From the NCBI GenBank assembly GCA_047967505.1, contig CM106538.1: 64,000 bases of DNA. One strand, given 5' to 3'. Both the position numbers and the translations under genes were made by a program. The notes below the pieces were generated by a model. That model was not told the DNA's origin. It saw only the letters and a program-made list of their open reading frames with translations, and searched no databases. Positions 1 through 12,830 of the stretch are shown in pieces (the stretch's first letter is position 1; every line of letters starts with the position of its first letter). The DNA comes from Dipteris shenzhenensis (Eukaryota; Polypodiophyta; Polypodiopsida; Gleicheniales).

Positions 1-1175
1 ATGGATAGCTTTCCTCTCATCATTATCAATAGCCTCACCAAGCTCTTGCACAGTGGCATAGTATTCAAGTTCCAATTTGTAGTACTTGTCCCTTCAATAT
101 GCTACCCTTTCATCTTGCTTGGAGCTACCCTCTACTTGATCTGAATCTTGGGCATTTTGTATGGCTCTCAAGATTTCATGCAAGCCCCCTAACACCACTT
201 TGGTTTCCTTACTATGCTTTCACAACTGGCCTATCATGCCACCTTTTTCAATGATCCATGCATTTTGCATATTGCAAAATTGCTTACAAAGGCCATCCTT
301 TTTCATCTTCTGACTATCAAGAGTTGCTACCATGTACTTGAGCTCTATCTCTACACTCTCTACCTCCATTTCATTGCCCTTTAGTTGTTGCTTTAGGTAC
401 TTGATGTGCTCTTTTTCTTGTTGTCTTCTTTGCCTCTACTTCATAACCAATTTTTCAGCTTCCTTTTCCTTTTCCTTGGCTACCTTAGTTTGTAGGATAT
501 TATACAGTTGCTATTGCCTCACTATTGTGCTTGTCTATTTGTATCTCTCTCTCTATCTGTCTCCCTGTCTCTCTCTCTCATAGTTGCGCTTGCAATTCCC
601 TTATGTGTGCTGCATCTACCTTAGATTGTGCCCACTCTAGCTTGGCTTTAGCATCTTGCCTGAGATGTCACTTGAATACCACATTTGAGTGTCCTTGAAT
701 GCCTATCCTATGTACGTTCAATGCCTATACTATGTACCTTCCTCATCTCGTTATCAATTATGTCCAGCTAAGTTGTTAGGCCCATGCTCAAGAAGTGCAA
801 TCTTGTTGGCCTGTGGTGATATTAGAGACATCACTACAACTATCATTTGATCCTTCATCATCACCCATGGGGACAACAATACGATACTCCCAACTTCCTA
901 TATATGCCTTATTCTTGCATCGCCTCCATTTTCCTTGCATACATGGATCACAAAACCAAGAGACCTTCCTAATCTCAAGGAATATTTATTTGTAGCTGAG
1001 TATCCATTAATAGAATGCATAGACCCTGAGCCTACCACATGCTTGGATTCCCATTGATTATCTCTTTGTACTTCATCCTCTTTGATTTCCCAAAAGACTC
1101 TATTCACCTCACGGCCACAAAATTTGGCCCTTCGAAAATTCACGACATTAGTTGCACATTTCAAAGTGGCCAATA
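1..1175 (-). pseudogene. Decayed coiled-coil reading frame
   Basis: Read on the minus strand, this stretch gives a long, charged, Lys/Glu-rich coding-like sequence broken by several stops. The best open piece is 898-1173 (91 codons). Further downstream on the minus strand (about 570-100) the translation looks like alpha-helical coiled coil, with runs such as KEKEKEAEKLVMK. I do not recognise the family. It resembles in style the other minus-strand coiled-coil remnants at 9.5-12.8 kb, so it may be part of the same class of retroelement ORF. A degraded host coiled-coil gene is the alternative. Function unknown; the gene is clearly not intact. Confidence 0.35.
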
Positions 1176-2290
1176 GGTTCCCTTGCCATTTGAATTTATA
1201 GACAGGTATAATCGAGCCACTAGCACTACAAGCTGGCTACATGCCAATGGAGAGTATAACCACTACCGATATATGGTAGAAACAGTTTAATGAGCCTTCG
1301 GCCTCCCTATTGTCTCCTAGCCATTTGCAAAGATATGCACCCTGGAAAAAAGGTTGGCTACATTGGTGAATTACAACACAAAGGTGCATATGGGTGGCAT
1401 CCCTATTAATCTAATTCAAAATATAGCATTGGCTAAAGCGGCTCAACTGGCATAGATCTAGCAAAATGGAGCATCACAATGTGGTGCTGCCTAATTTTTT
1501 GGCCCGACTCCGCGTATCAAAATAAACAAATTGGGCTGATTTCTTCTATAAGAAGTTGGTTGGCATCTACACACATAGGGAGAAGATCGAGGGAACCCAA
1601 TGTTCCTCATGCACATCACCAATGACCCCATTCTAGAAGGGTATGGTGATGCAAAAGGGGAAGTTAATCTGCTATCAGCTCCTGTAATATGAGAATGAGA
1701 GAAGTACAAGAGAGTACAAGGGTAAGCAAGGGGTTAGCCCTCCCTTCAAAAGATGGAATGTGTTTAAGGCCAAAAATTTGACTTTGGTCTTCGTTGTGTA
1801 CTTGCAACTTTGGAAATAGAAGCTCTCTCTTTCTCTACATTCTCTTGCATTGAGTCTTCTTATTTCATTTTGCTAGTTCCCTTATGATTGCCACTATCCC
1901 CCTCCCCCATTCCCTCCCCCCTCTCATTCTCATTCTGTTCTCCCCTTCCCCTTCCTCTTTTCCCCCTCTCAACCCTTCTCTCTCATGGGATCACTTGAAT
2001 TCGATAGACGCTTGGTTGACAAAAGCATGAGGCTTATCCATACAAAGTTCCCACAAGGAGTTGCATAGAAGCATAGGCTTTGATGGCATTCTTCCAAGAT
2101 CCCCATGACACGTGAGTCACCACCGAAGACCACATTTTTGAGCTTTTTATTATTGCAAACAGAGATGAATTCAACCTTTCTAATTCAAGAATGTACTTTG
2201 AGTCATTGTTAACTAGGATATATGTAACAAATGACCTGTTGAAACTTTTCCATCCATTTAAGCTATGGCAAGTTTCCTCTTCATCCCTAA
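1176..2290. other. No gene recognised
   Basis: Mixed-composition sequence with only short frames in both directions. There is a pyrimidine-rich patch at 1870-1985. I see no RNA gene and no recognisable protein. Confidence 0.5.
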
Positions 2291-2291
2291 T

Positions 2292-2405
2292 CAAGGGCAA
2301 TCTTGCAAGCTTCACAAGAATTCTACTTATCAATGGGCTCAAACTTATCAGGGGAAATCTTGCAAGCTTCACAAGATTTCTACCCATCAATGGGCTCAAA
2401 ATTGC
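2292..2405. repeat. 57-bp tandem repeat, two copies
   Basis: Two adjacent copies (2292-2348 and 2349-2405) share the core aatcttgcaagcttcacaag and the end atcaatgggctcaaa, with about seven differences. The period of 57 is a multiple of three, so both strands keep a frame through it, but no recognisable protein results. Confidence 0.85.
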
Positions 2406-3424
2406 ATCGGGTCCAAGAACCTATTCTTTGCCAGCATATATCTCTTCTTGAAGTCACTCCCATATCTGCTTTGGTACACACCAGCTAAAACAACAAAGTT
2501 ACTCTTTTTGAAGTCTTCAAGGGCTTGCAGAAACTCTCTATGCTTTTGCAATGTGACATCACACAATAAATAATCATCTTTTCAAAGTCTCTTAAACATC
2601 ATGGGACAGAGATTGATATTGCTTGCAAATGGTGTTTTAGGTTTTCCTCGTATCTGCATACAATTTGCGTGCAAATGATCATCCAACTTCGTTGCTTTGT
2701 GAACAAGGAAGCTCAATCAATCAGCATTGTGGCCACATTGAATTGCAAAATTCCCCAAATTTATCCCTTGTCTCTAGAAGGATGTAATTCTGCCATGCTT
2801 ATAGAAAAATATGCAAGTGCATGTTCTTCATATGCATCCTCTTCATCACTATCCAACTCCTTGCCTGCTTGTAAATAAGCTGCACTCGAACGATTTTTGT
2901 GGAGCTAGAGTTGTTTTGGCTTTCTTTCTCGGAATAGCTGTGCAAGTTGAGCCAGTCCCTGCAGTAATGCCATAGATGGTGTAGTTATAGCCAGAGATTT
3001 TGTGGGGGGTACAAGTTTAGAGCAAGATGCTACCAGTGGCACACTGATTGTAGGTACAACAACACTCAGCAATGCATCCCATATGTTTTTAGTGATACCA
3101 AGGAATCAAGTACTTCTGGAGATCCTTGCACTGAATATAGTATAGCCTTCAGGAAGTACTTCATGTTGCTAACATGTAACTTATATACCAAATCTTCATC
3201 ATTCCTACTTTTGCACACAGCTTCCATCAACTTGAATATTTATCCATGAGACTACGCCAACATTTTGTACTGCTTGTAGATCATATTTGGAGCTTGACAC
3301 ATTATCAGAGGTGATCACCAAAAAGCATTTTGAATTTCACTCCAAATAATGCCAACCATGATCAATGTATTTCTCAATGACCTTGGGAGCCTCGAACTTT
3401 GCCGTGATTTCTCCCAAACAAGTA
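2406..3424. other. No gene recognised
   Basis: About 1 kb with scattered short frames only. No domain, RNA gene or obvious repeat was found. Confidence 0.45.
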
Positions 3425-3835
3425 AAAATAAATAAATTGAAATTTAATTTCAAACTTCAAACTAGCTATATGGAGTTTTATAAAATTAAAATTAAAACTA
3501 TATCATACATATGGTTAGTTAAGGTTTAAAATTTAGATTTAAAATTAAAGTTCAAACTTTAACTATATATGGTTTAAACTAATATTGGTTTATTTAAGCG
3601 AGTTAGTTTTAAATAAAATAAAACTAAGTTTTTCAAATAAAAATATATTATATTTCAAAATTTAAAAGTAAATTTAAATAAATGTATTAATTTTAAAAAA
3701 TATATTTAATTATTTTTTAAATATAATAAAAATAATTATTTATTATTAAAATTTTGTATTTAATAATAAATTAAAATTAATGAAAAATAAAAAAAATTCA
3801 TTTAAAAAATATAAGTTCAATGACTTTCTAAATAT
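3425..3835. other. Very AT-rich spacer
   Basis: Almost pure A/T sequence with runs of tttaaat and ttaaaatt. It is non-coding on both strands. Abrupt changes of composition at both ends suggest an AT-rich insertion or a matrix-attachment-like spacer; neither can be shown here. Confidence 0.6.
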
Positions 3836-4550
3836 ATTTTTTTTTTCCGAACGGGGATGTCGAGTGGAGGGCGAGGGAATAGGGATAGAGGCCAGCCAAG
3901 AGAGATGAAAGCTAAGGGATGGTGAGATTGAGGTGGGAGGAGGTCGAGGCAGGTGGGAGGAAGCTGGGGCAGGAGGAACGAGAGGACATTGGGGCAGCAG
4001 GAGGAGGCCATGGTAGAGGAGAGAGGCCAGGGGCCAACCTCCCTACCTCACTAACCTAGTGCGCACGCAACAAATTGGTGAGGGGTGGGGGTTAATTCCT
4101 CCAATGCCTCCCCACCCCCTCTGCCTCCTTGCTATGCCTCTCTCTCTGTCTTCTCTCCTCTGCCTTCAATTGATCCCCCTCCATTGCGCACGAAGTGCCG
4201 CTCTACCTCCACCATGAATGAAGTGCCATTCTATCGGCTCCTCGCAAGAGGCAATGCATGCGAGAGGGGAGAGAGAGAGAGAGAGAAGAGGAGAGGCAAA
4301 CCTAAGAGAGAGAGAAGAGTCAGGAGGGAGAGGGAGAAGGTGGTTGAGGGGGAGAGGGGAAGGAGAGAGAGGGGGAGGAGGGATTACCTAGGAAGAGGAG
4401 GAGGCCATGAGTGATGGAGGAGGAGGAGGAACATTTGAAAATAAAAATTGAGAATGAGAGATTGAGAAGGGAGTAGAGATTTTATGGGAGGCGAGATATA
4501 TTAGGGTTTAGGGCCGCTTTTTAGGTCAATTATAAGTAGCATAACCTTCA
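3836..4550. other. Purine-rich segment with retained CpG
   Basis: The composition switches to G/A-rich, with gggagg and gagagag runs at 3850-4020 and 4260-4400, and several CpGs survive. Frames crossing it are low-complexity (Arg/Glu or Pro/Ser) and look like by-products of the purine tracts. It could be a degraded promoter or CpG-island fragment; no gene is visible. Confidence 0.4.
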
Positions 4551-5570
4551 TTCGACACTTCATTTTTCAATTATCTTGGTTTTCTCTTCATCGCAACCTA
4601 TTGCATGAATTGATTTTTTTTCAAAATGTTCTAACATGTGAATGCACACAACTTCCAACTATTAATTTTTTTTGCTTTGTTTTTTTTAAATTTTCATATC
4701 CCAACCTATTGTGTATGCAACTTTAGAAGCTTGCTTAGCTTGCTTTGGTTTGCACTTTTGAAACTTTTCAAAAAATTCTCCCAACCTATTATGTATGCAA
4801 CAACTTCAATAAGCTTGGTTTTGTTTGCTCTTTTTGAAACTTTTCAATATTTCTCAAACCTATTGCTTTTTGTTTGCGCTTTTAAATTTTTCTAGATTTC
4901 TCATATCAAATTTCTCTCAAACTCAACTCTTTTTTAACAAAAGCTTTGGTTAGCACTTTATTAATATGAACTATGTAAATATCATATTTTTATCGATAAT
5001 ATAATAATATATTAATTAACTATTAATACATAGTATAATCTATAAAATTAGCTAAATATGATATATGTATAGAAAAGTATCTATAAAAATCATTAATATC
5101 ATTGATATAAAATTAGAAATATTAAAATACATATAATGATAAAATATAATTAATATATTCATTAAAATTATATAAATATAATTATTTTAATTTGAATTAT
5201 AAAATTATTGATACAAAAAAGGAACCAAGTCCATGGGTGAGTATGAAAAAAAACTTTAAAACCCATTAAAGTAGTAAATTATGTAAATTATTAAACCTAT
5301 TAATATCATATTTGAATTTTATGAAGTAAAAAAATATGAATAATAATAAGTAAACCTCATGTTTAAAAAAATACAAACTATAACTTAAATTAATTTAAAA
5401 ATACTAATGTAATATTTATATTTATTATTATTATTTTGCAAAACTAAAAAAATAAATTGGGATCAAAGAATATTCTTCAAACAATAAAGAATATTAGTGA
5501 ATCATAAACTAAGGAGTATGTACAAAATTGAAAACTAATTTAGAAATTATTCAACAAATTCATAAGCTCG
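4551..5570. other. AT-rich spacer
   Basis: Long AT-rich stretch, most extreme at 4970-5450. The motif of the type tttgaaacttttcaa recurs at about 4759 and 4836, with tctcaaaccta/tcccaaccta following, suggesting a weak diverged tandem repeat of roughly 75-80 bp. No gene. Confidence 0.5.
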
Positions 5571-5579
5571 GAGTTAAGA

Positions 5580-5985
5580 AATATGCATTAGTGTGCTTTT
5601 AGCATATGTGCTTATCTTTGATGGCATATTTCCTTGTTTTGTATTATGCATCATGCATGAGTGTTGAAAAATGTGCATCTGTGTGCTTCTAGCCTCTGTG
5701 GTTGTCTCAAATGGGCATGATACTTTCTTTGGGCCTTAGACTAATTAAGCTTTAGGCCTTTGCAAAGTATCATACTCATCAGATATCATTTGCATGGTTT
5801 GGAATGCATTTTATTGAATTTTTATTTCTTACCATGCATCATACTTGGGTGTTGAAAAATATGCCTCATTGTGCTTCTAGCATATTATATGCTTGTCTCT
5901 GATCGGTATGATACTTTTCACAAGATTTGAACTCACCAGTTTAAGGCTAACTGTAAAGTATCATGCCCATTAGATTTTGTTTTTG
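5580..5985. repeat. Diverged tandem repeat, period about 188 bp
   Basis: The phrase gtgttgaaaaatgtgcat followed by gtgcttctagc occurs at 5661 and again at 5849, and a partial copy (gcattagtgtgcttttagc) sits at 5585. Each unit also contains a short inverted pair around the phrase catgatactttc / gcaaagtatcat. Copies are roughly 70-80 percent alike by eye. Confidence 0.65.
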
Positions 5986-6229
5986 GTTTAAAAAAAGTAA
6001 TATTTTATTATATGGAAAATTTACAATGAGAGTTCAGTGAACAACATCAAAACTAAAATACAGACATGTGGCACAAAATTGTAGTAGCCACAGCATATAA
6101 CAATAGTACTCCTAAGGAGATCAGTGACTGCATACGCTCCAATAGAGAAAGCAGCAAAGAGGACATCAAAGGATCCATTAACAATAGTAACATTATGTTT
6201 TAGAAATCAGTAGTAGTAGCCCATATATT

Positions 6230-8561
6230 TCCATGGTACCGGCAAGTGTTCCTCCACGTTCTTTGATATTGTTCTTCACGGTCATGAAGATCTCCAAATA
6301 ACAGATCATGATCCCTGTTGAAGACTCCAATGGCCTTTGAGATTCTGCTTCTTTCTTGAGAACCATTCAAGGAAAAGAAATAACTCGCTCTTCACTGGTC
6401 GGAATAAAATGAGGCATCTTTGTCAATAGATCCACAATTATCCATAGAGAGTTATGCCCCCTTTGTGCCCTAGGTAATCCAACAATAAAATCCATGGAGA
6501 TACTTTCCAATTTTCTAGATGGAATCTCCAATCAGTGTAGGAAACCTCCTACCTTAAGGCATTTAACATTATTGACCTCGCATTTTTGGCACTTCAATAC
6601 ATAATCTTGGACATCCTTATCTATTCCAAGACAAGAGAATTGCCTCTTTAGAAGTGCATATGTTTGAGTGTGTAGCACTCGGACTATCTTGACACTCAAA
6701 GAGAATTTGGTGCCTAATGTCATTATTATCCGAGAGACACATTCTCTACCTTTGTAGAGTAGGTAGCCATCCTCAATAGTAATTTTCCATTTGATTCCTT
6801 TATCATTAGCATGTGGTGTGTCACCATTTCCATGTGACTCCTCAGTTAAAGCTCCTTGATTAGTTAAATCCCTCTTCTTAATTGCTTTCCATATTTCAAA
6901 AAAGTGAGGATTAAACTCAAATTTTCCTTTTAAGGACTTAGGAAATCATTTTGGAATTGAGTAAAACTCAAATCATTATGAACAATTGGCATTCAGCTTA
7001 GGGAATCTGCTACCACATTGAAGCTCCCTTTAGAGAATCTAATTGAATGTCAAACTCTTGCATTATTTTAGCTGATTTAGCTTTTCTACCTTTAAGCTCT
7101 AGCTGATTGCAAATCCACTTAATGCTTTATTGATAAAAAATGATCTCAATTTTGGCACCATACAAAAATAGTGCATCCATTTCTTCAAAGTGTAGACTAT
7201 AGCATACCATTCCTTCTCATATGCCAAGTAATTTTGTTGGGAAAATCTATCTTTTTGCTTTCAAAAGCCATAGTCGAACTTTTTGTAAAAGTATCACCCC
7301 AAAATCAAAATCATTGGCATCTATTTCAACCACAAATGGTTCATTGTGATCCCCTACCTTTAAGACATGAGTAGATGCTACAATCACTTTTAACTTCTCA
7401 AAACTATTCTTTTGAGGTTCATCCTATATGAAGGTACTTCCCTTCCCGTTAAGCTGATCCATCATCATAACAAAAACCTTAGCATAGTCTTGGATGAATC
7501 TCCTATTAAACCCAGACAAAGCTAAGAAGGTTTGCAATTCTTGTAGGTTTGTAGGATGTGGCCATTCCAATATGGTCCTTACCTTCTCGGGATCCATACC
7601 AATAACTTCTTGGGATATAATATGTCCCAAGTAATTCACTTATTTTGCAAAGAATTGACATTTGGATTCTTTTGCAAAAAGAGAATTATTTCTAAGCAAT
7701 TGGAACACTTTTCTCAAAAAGTTCAAGATGCTTTTTCCTCATTTTACTATAGATGAGGATACCATCTAGGAATACTACACCAAGTTCTCCTAAATATGGC
7801 CTCAAAACACTGTTCATAAGTGTCATAAAAGTTGATGGAGCATTAGTTAAACCAAATGGCATTACATTGAACTGATAATGCCCATACCTAGTAAGAAATT
7901 CATATGTCTTAAGGACATCGTCTTCTCTAATTTGTACTTGGTGATATCTTGATCTTAAGTCGATTTTCATAAAATATTTTGCCCCTTGGAATTGATCAAA
8001 GAGCTCATAAATTCTTAGGCATATGATATCTATTTTTTTAAAGTGATTTTACTTAAGGTTCTATAATCTATGCATAAATACATAGTGCCATATTTTTTCT
8101 TTACTAGTAAAACTAGTGATGACCATGGTGAATCACTAGGTTGAATTTGGCCCTTCCAAAGGTATCTGACTAATTGTTTTTTGACCTCATGTTCTTCCAT
8201 TGGACTTAGTCTATTAGGTCATTTACAAACAAGGGGATATCCAAGAATTATCTATTGTATGATCTACATCTCACACGGGAGGTAAACCATTAGGCAAGTC
8301 ACTCGGAAAAACATATTTAAGTTCAACCACTAAATCCTTAAATGAAGATTCATAAATTTTTATCACATCAATAGAAAATTTATGCTCTTTAAATGTAGCA
8401 AAATCAAAATCACCAATAGAAGAAAGTTCACAGAGATATACCTTGCATTGTTGTTGTTTTAGAAGTTTATTCAATTCCATCAAACAAATAAAGGGAGAGT
8501 TGGGTAAATCATGTTCTCCTTGAATTTGGAAGACTCTACCAGACTCTACCATCTTTCTCAA
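6230..8561 (-). pseudogene. Ty3/gypsy pol remnant (RT, RNase H, integrase), chromovirus-like
   Basis: Minus-strand polyprotein remnant of a Ty3/gypsy retrotransposon. In order from 8561 downwards: the pre-RT linker with VFPSDLPNGLPP; reverse transcriptase with [17 protein letters not shown] and [12 protein letters not shown] (7970-7692); the thumb region with YLGHIIS (7639-7424); RNase H with FVVEIDAN near 7330; the integrase zinc-binding end with VLKCQKCE (6723-6532); and the integrase core with MDFIVGLP near 6490. Frames are broken many times. The RT active site reads [10 protein letters not shown] where the family has FLDD, so the second catalytic Asp is lost. No LTRs were recognised. It is a dead internal fragment; subfamily assignment is tentative. 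Confidence 0.9.
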
Positions 8562-9490
8562 ACATTATTGTTTTGGGTTCATCTGGAACCCGCAAAAGTA
8601 TTTCTAGAATAACAAAAACTCAAAGCACAACGCACAACTCATATATGGAATGCAAGATGTCATTACGAATAATGCAGAGATCACATTGTTGGAATCAAAA
8701 TCTCAAAATACCATCTGAATAATTTCTCAAAATAGATCAACAGATAAAAGAAGAAGTAATATCCATTTTCCAAAATATAAGATGCTTACAATAGTAGATC
8801 CAAAAACTTTCTCCACACTCTCTATCTCGAAACTCATACATATGTCTAATATACTATCTAGATAATATCGGCCTATCACTGGCACACCTGATGGATAAGA
8901 TTTGGAACAAATTCATGGACCTGAACCCAACGAAATGTTTTCATCAGAATATTGGAGTGCTTTGCATATAAGCTCTCTTCATGATGTAATCATCACATCA
9001 ACCCAAGACTATGCTGGATATAGAGTAAAGAGCTTGGTGCAGTATCAAGATTTACACACTCCTACACATAGTTGATTACACAGTGTACAAAAAAATATTT
9101 TGAACCCAGTCTTATTTTATTTGATAGCAAAAATTGAAACTATATATGAAATATAAACATCACTAGATATATGTTTCTGTATTTGAAAGACACAGTTGGT
9201 TGTCATTTGGTAAAAATCTTGATGTGTTAAAAAACATAGTTGGTAATGGTTTTGGAAGAAGAAAATATAGACTAATCTTTAAAACATCAGTTTGGGTGAA
9301 ATTCTGCGTGCTCAACATGTTTTTGTAGCTCAAGCTATTGGTTTTTCAATTCTCTATTCAAAAGAATTGGCCCATCATCTACATCTCTTTCTAGCCTTCT
9401 TTGTATTCCCATTGCTCCTGCCTACGTCCTTTGCTTTGATCTATCATAGATTTTTGTCTACCAATTCTTAGAGTGTCTGTGCTTTAAATG
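8562..9490. other. No gene recognised
   Basis: AT-rich sequence next to the gypsy pol remnant, possibly more of the same element (gag side on the minus strand), but I cannot recognise a gag domain or a zinc knuckle. Confidence 0.4.
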
Positions 9491-9494
9491 ATTG

Positions 9495-10010
9495 CAGATC
9501 CTCCTCTTCTTGCTCATCATTGAAATGAGTATGCATTGTTAGCTCAATTTGCACATCCCCTTCTTTTCAAACTGCAAAGTCTGCCCTACTTTAGTAATTG
9601 GTGCACTGACTACCTCCTGTTCTTTAGATGTTCTGAATTCTTCTTCTATGAATTGGGACTCTCCCAACTTAGACATAGAGGCTGCCAATATTATTTGTTT
9701 TGACTTCTTCTCTTCATATAACTCTTTCTGCAAGACCTCCAACTACTCCTCTAGTATATTCACTCGGATTGATTCTATAGTTTAAATACGTTCTCCAAAT
9801 GGTTGCTCAAGTGTAGCTAATAATTTCTATTTTATCTTTATCCACATTTTAGTCATGTAATCATACAATCTTGTCTGCAACTCTTCTACACTCTTTAAGC
9901 TCATGAACATGCCTTCTACCTCAAGAGTATCCTCATTATTCATGACCTTGATCTGAGCCTCTACCTCTGTCAATGCATCCACCCAGTTTTACCATCTCTA
10001 TGATCTAGAA
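9495..10010 (-). pseudogene. Decayed coiled-coil reading frame
   Basis: The minus strand encodes an acidic, Lys/Glu-rich helical sequence. The open part at 9742-9539 begins MEVLQKELYEEKK, and the same frame continues upstream (9990-9745) through a few stops with heptad-like Leu spacing. Family not recognised. It lies close to other coiled-coil remnants at 10.9-12.8 kb on the same strand and may be part of one element split by the MITE at 10424-10912. Confidence 0.35.
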
Positions 10011-10052
10011 GGGTCTTTCATTGGACGGTGGAGACCCACATGCACCTTCTTT

Positions 10053-10423
10053 GTGAGTGTCCTATCTCAAAAAAAACTTTGGAATGCTCTAGAGTTTAAG
10101 CTATGCAGTTTGCATCTGGATATCAAACAGAAATGGAGATTAGTGCTACTAGGTGACAGAGGCACACTGTTTTTGACTCTTGAGAGCCCTCTTCGGTTCA
10201 CTAGTCTCATTCTATTGATGCGGCATCTCGTATGGCACTTCCAACAATTCCATCACAGTCTTTTGAGCTAAAAGTGGATATCTCTCCTTCGGATATAGTT
10301 ATTGATGGTAATGAGGATCTACATGTGGATTTGACACAACAAGATACGCAGGTGGATATTTCTTCTTTCAATATAGTAAATGATGATACAGTGGAACAAA
10401 TTGTGGATTTGAGAGTGCAAGAA
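10053..10423 (+). other. Unassigned sequence with short plus-strand frames
   Basis: Two overlapping short frames (10053-10271 and 10232-10462). The second is Asp-rich (SPSDIVIDGNEDLHVDL, with a similar DISSFNIVNDD later), which hints at a short internal protein repeat, but its last codons read into the MITE that starts at 10424. No family recognised; it may be chance. Confidence 0.2.
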
Positions 10424-10912
10424 CTTGGGGCGCAAAATCCCTTTAGTAAGAAAACTTATTAAAATCTTGAGTATGAGATGAATTTAACAATATGCTATGA
10501 GTAAAAATTAGTCAAATTAACATGGTGGTGTTTTGCACTAAAAGAGCTTCAAATATTTCTTTACACCTTGAAATTTGGGTAACACATGACAAAGTTACAT
10601 TAATTTGAAAGGAGATGGGTTTTCATATTTTAGTGTATTTTTTGTTTACCCCCCCTCATCCAAAAGACCTCCTCTCCTTGGACCTCACATATTATGAAAA
10701 ATATGTACAAATCTTAAAGTCTTGCATATTTTTGAAGGTATATACCTTATATTTTGTGGCAGGGGGGGCATGAAATTTTCATATTTGTCCCTTGCATATT
10801 TGAAAAGTTTAAAGGAAATCCATGCATATTCTATATTATGGACCTTGTTGCCCCATACCCTAGATTTTGGATGAGGGTAGTAACATATTATCTATTGAGT
10901 TGGCACCCCAGG
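10424..10912 (+). mobile_element. MITE copy 1 (489 bp, 8-bp-TSD family)
   Basis: Non-coding repeat that matches copies at 17069-17501 and 46519-47005 along its length. The left end is cttggggcgcaaaat, a variant of cctggggcgccaac. The right end is gttggcaccccagg, the reverse complement of cctggggtgccaac. The interior has the shared phrases gtaagaaaac, cttgagtatgagatgaatt, aagagcttcaaat, a pyrimidine run of the form ttacccccc, and atgaaaaatatgtacaaa. Flanks (tgcaagaa and atcccacc) do not match, so this copy either lost its target duplication or was joined to new sequence after insertion. Its orientation is given relative to the other copies. Confidence 0.85.
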
Positions 10913-12130
10913 ATCCCACCCTCGCTTGTAAAATTGTATTTTTAGTGGACAGTTTTGAATTTCCCTCCATCAAGATATTTAAGTGTTCAGTTAGGGTACT
11001 TTTGACCTCCACTAGCCACTTCTGTATGTCTTCAACCATACTAGTTTTTGCAATCAACAAACTCTGCAACTTCTTAGTCTTCTCCCTTATCTGTGTATTT
11101 TGCTGCTCCACTTCTCCCATCATCAACATATTAGTTGTTTATCTCTCTTGGGCCTCATTTGTTGTTGTAGCAATTGATTTTCTCCTGTTTTAACTTTGCC
11201 TTCTCATCTATAAGTTGTTTAACCTGAGTTTGCAATCTTATCACCTTAATATGCATATGTTTTGTAAATTTCTCATGACCTTCTTTGTAGCTCTTATGCA
11301 TCTATCTTTCTGTTTCTAATTCTTCTAGCAACATTTGTTCATGCTGAGATCTTAGCCTTTGCTGTTGATGAAATGTGGTCAAAACATTAACAAAAGATAC
11401 AATTTGACTTACTGCCCAATCCACTTGTTGCTCAAAAATTGCTTCAGGTACCCTTGATGCCGAAGGCATACTTTGAACATTCACCTTAGGAAGATTCAAA
11501 AATGGAATTTTCTAATGCTGCACTTCTTCCCTTCCTGGTGATGGGATTAAGGTAAACTCTTGGCATTTGATTGGTTCCTCTTGTCCCATTATTCCCATTG
11601 AGTTTGGTTTCTCTTCCCTTGGATTGGCATTTTCTTTATCATTGCCTTGCTCTAACAATAAAACATCCTTCTCTTTGGTTAATGACTCCAAAATTTCCAA
11701 TCCCTTATCCTCCTTGGATTCTAATTCCCCTATTTGAATCTCAACTTCATTAATCTTCTTGTAGGATTAGTACTCCGGGGTGGAGATGGCAACACATCTT
11801 CAACAATTTTAACCCTCTTGTAGGACTCATCAATATCCCAGTTTGTGATTCCATTTTCTTGCAATGTGGCCTTTTCCTCTTCTGTGAGTGGAATTCTATT
11901 CGGGCTAGTTGTATCATCCCCTTTTTTTAAAGGTCATTATGACCATGTAACTATATCTGCATACTCAAAAAGTCAAGCTAGCATCTATCTGAGCTTTGAC
12001 TGTGTAACACTTTTGCATTTTTCCTTACCGAGAACTTCTCCCATTATTTTGGCATGCAACTATCCCCACCCAGTTGTACTTACATTCACTTTCTACTGAA
12101 AGAAAGAGTGAGTAAATGCATTTTGACATG
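10913..12130 (-). pseudogene. Decayed coiled-coil ORF remnant
   Basis: Minus-strand coding-like sequence, read from about 11760 down to 10913. It has a charged segment (ESLTKEKDVLLLEQGNDK at 11700-11512), a segment with EAIFEQQVDWAVSQIV (11499-11302), and a Lys/Glu/Gln coiled coil (11129-10913) with EVEQQNTQIREKTKKLQ. The pieces join with only a few stops or shifts. MITE copy 1 abuts its 3-prime end. The family is not recognised; a retroelement accessory or gag-like ORF, or a degraded plant coiled-coil protein, are both possible. Confidence 0.4.
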
Positions 12131-12830
12131 TAGCCGTAATTTTTAAGAAACATTATGTACTCTAGAAACCGTAAAGTTTTCTTCTATCTTACTGTGTTTT
12201 TGCAATTTCTAATCATATAGTAAAATCTGGTGGTCTAAGACATACCGAATTCTACAACCACTTGCTGCTGTGAAGTGCATTTCATTTCTAACTTTGTAGG
12301 TGCCTCTGAATACCATGGTAAGTTAAATACTTGCGACACCACTTTCTCAGTCACTCATACTCCTAGTGCTACATAACCCCCCAATTCTTGTAAGTGACCA
12401 AACTGCTCATCAGCCTGCATATTAATATGCCACCTCCACCAATGGCAGTTGTGGTAGCATTCTAGCTCCATCTTCTTTAATCATACTAAATTTTTTGATA
12501 CATCGTCATCCATATAAAATTTAAAATTCACAAATGGAGATGACTCGATGATAGTTACATACGGAACCACTCACTTTGCTCGCTTTAGGTACGACTCTAC
12601 CACTTGCTCCTCGAGCTCTTTGAACTTCTGGGCTTTGGAACGTAGTGTCTTGGATGGTCCAAAAGACACCTTTCTTTTTCCCATACTTTCAAATTGCATT
12701 TGAGAATTGGAGTCTGCTTGGGCTTGCGAGGTGGCGCTTGCAGTGTCTATTGTAGGCAACGGTCTATTTGTGCATAGGAGGCCTCACATATTCAGTTTTG
12801 AATTAGTGAAGCCAATTGTACACATGTTCC
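12131..12830 (-). pseudogene. Upstream part of the decayed minus-strand ORF
   Basis: On the minus strand, 12759-12571 encodes a Ser/Gln-rich then basic segment with KRKVSFGPSKTLRSKAQKF and a short helix KELEEQVVESYLKRAK. The frame continues with stops toward 12250 and contains a Trp/His/Cys patch (CYHNCHWWRWH near 12440). This looks like continuous former coding sequence leading into the coiled-coil region at 11.7-10.9 kb. I cannot assign a family. Confidence 0.3.

Noticed and set aside
10424-10912. Solo LTR interpretation of the 489-bp repeat
   Set aside because: The ends are inverted repeats of CCTGGGG type without TG...CA, and two copies have 8-bp flanks rather than 5-bp, so a TIR element fits better.
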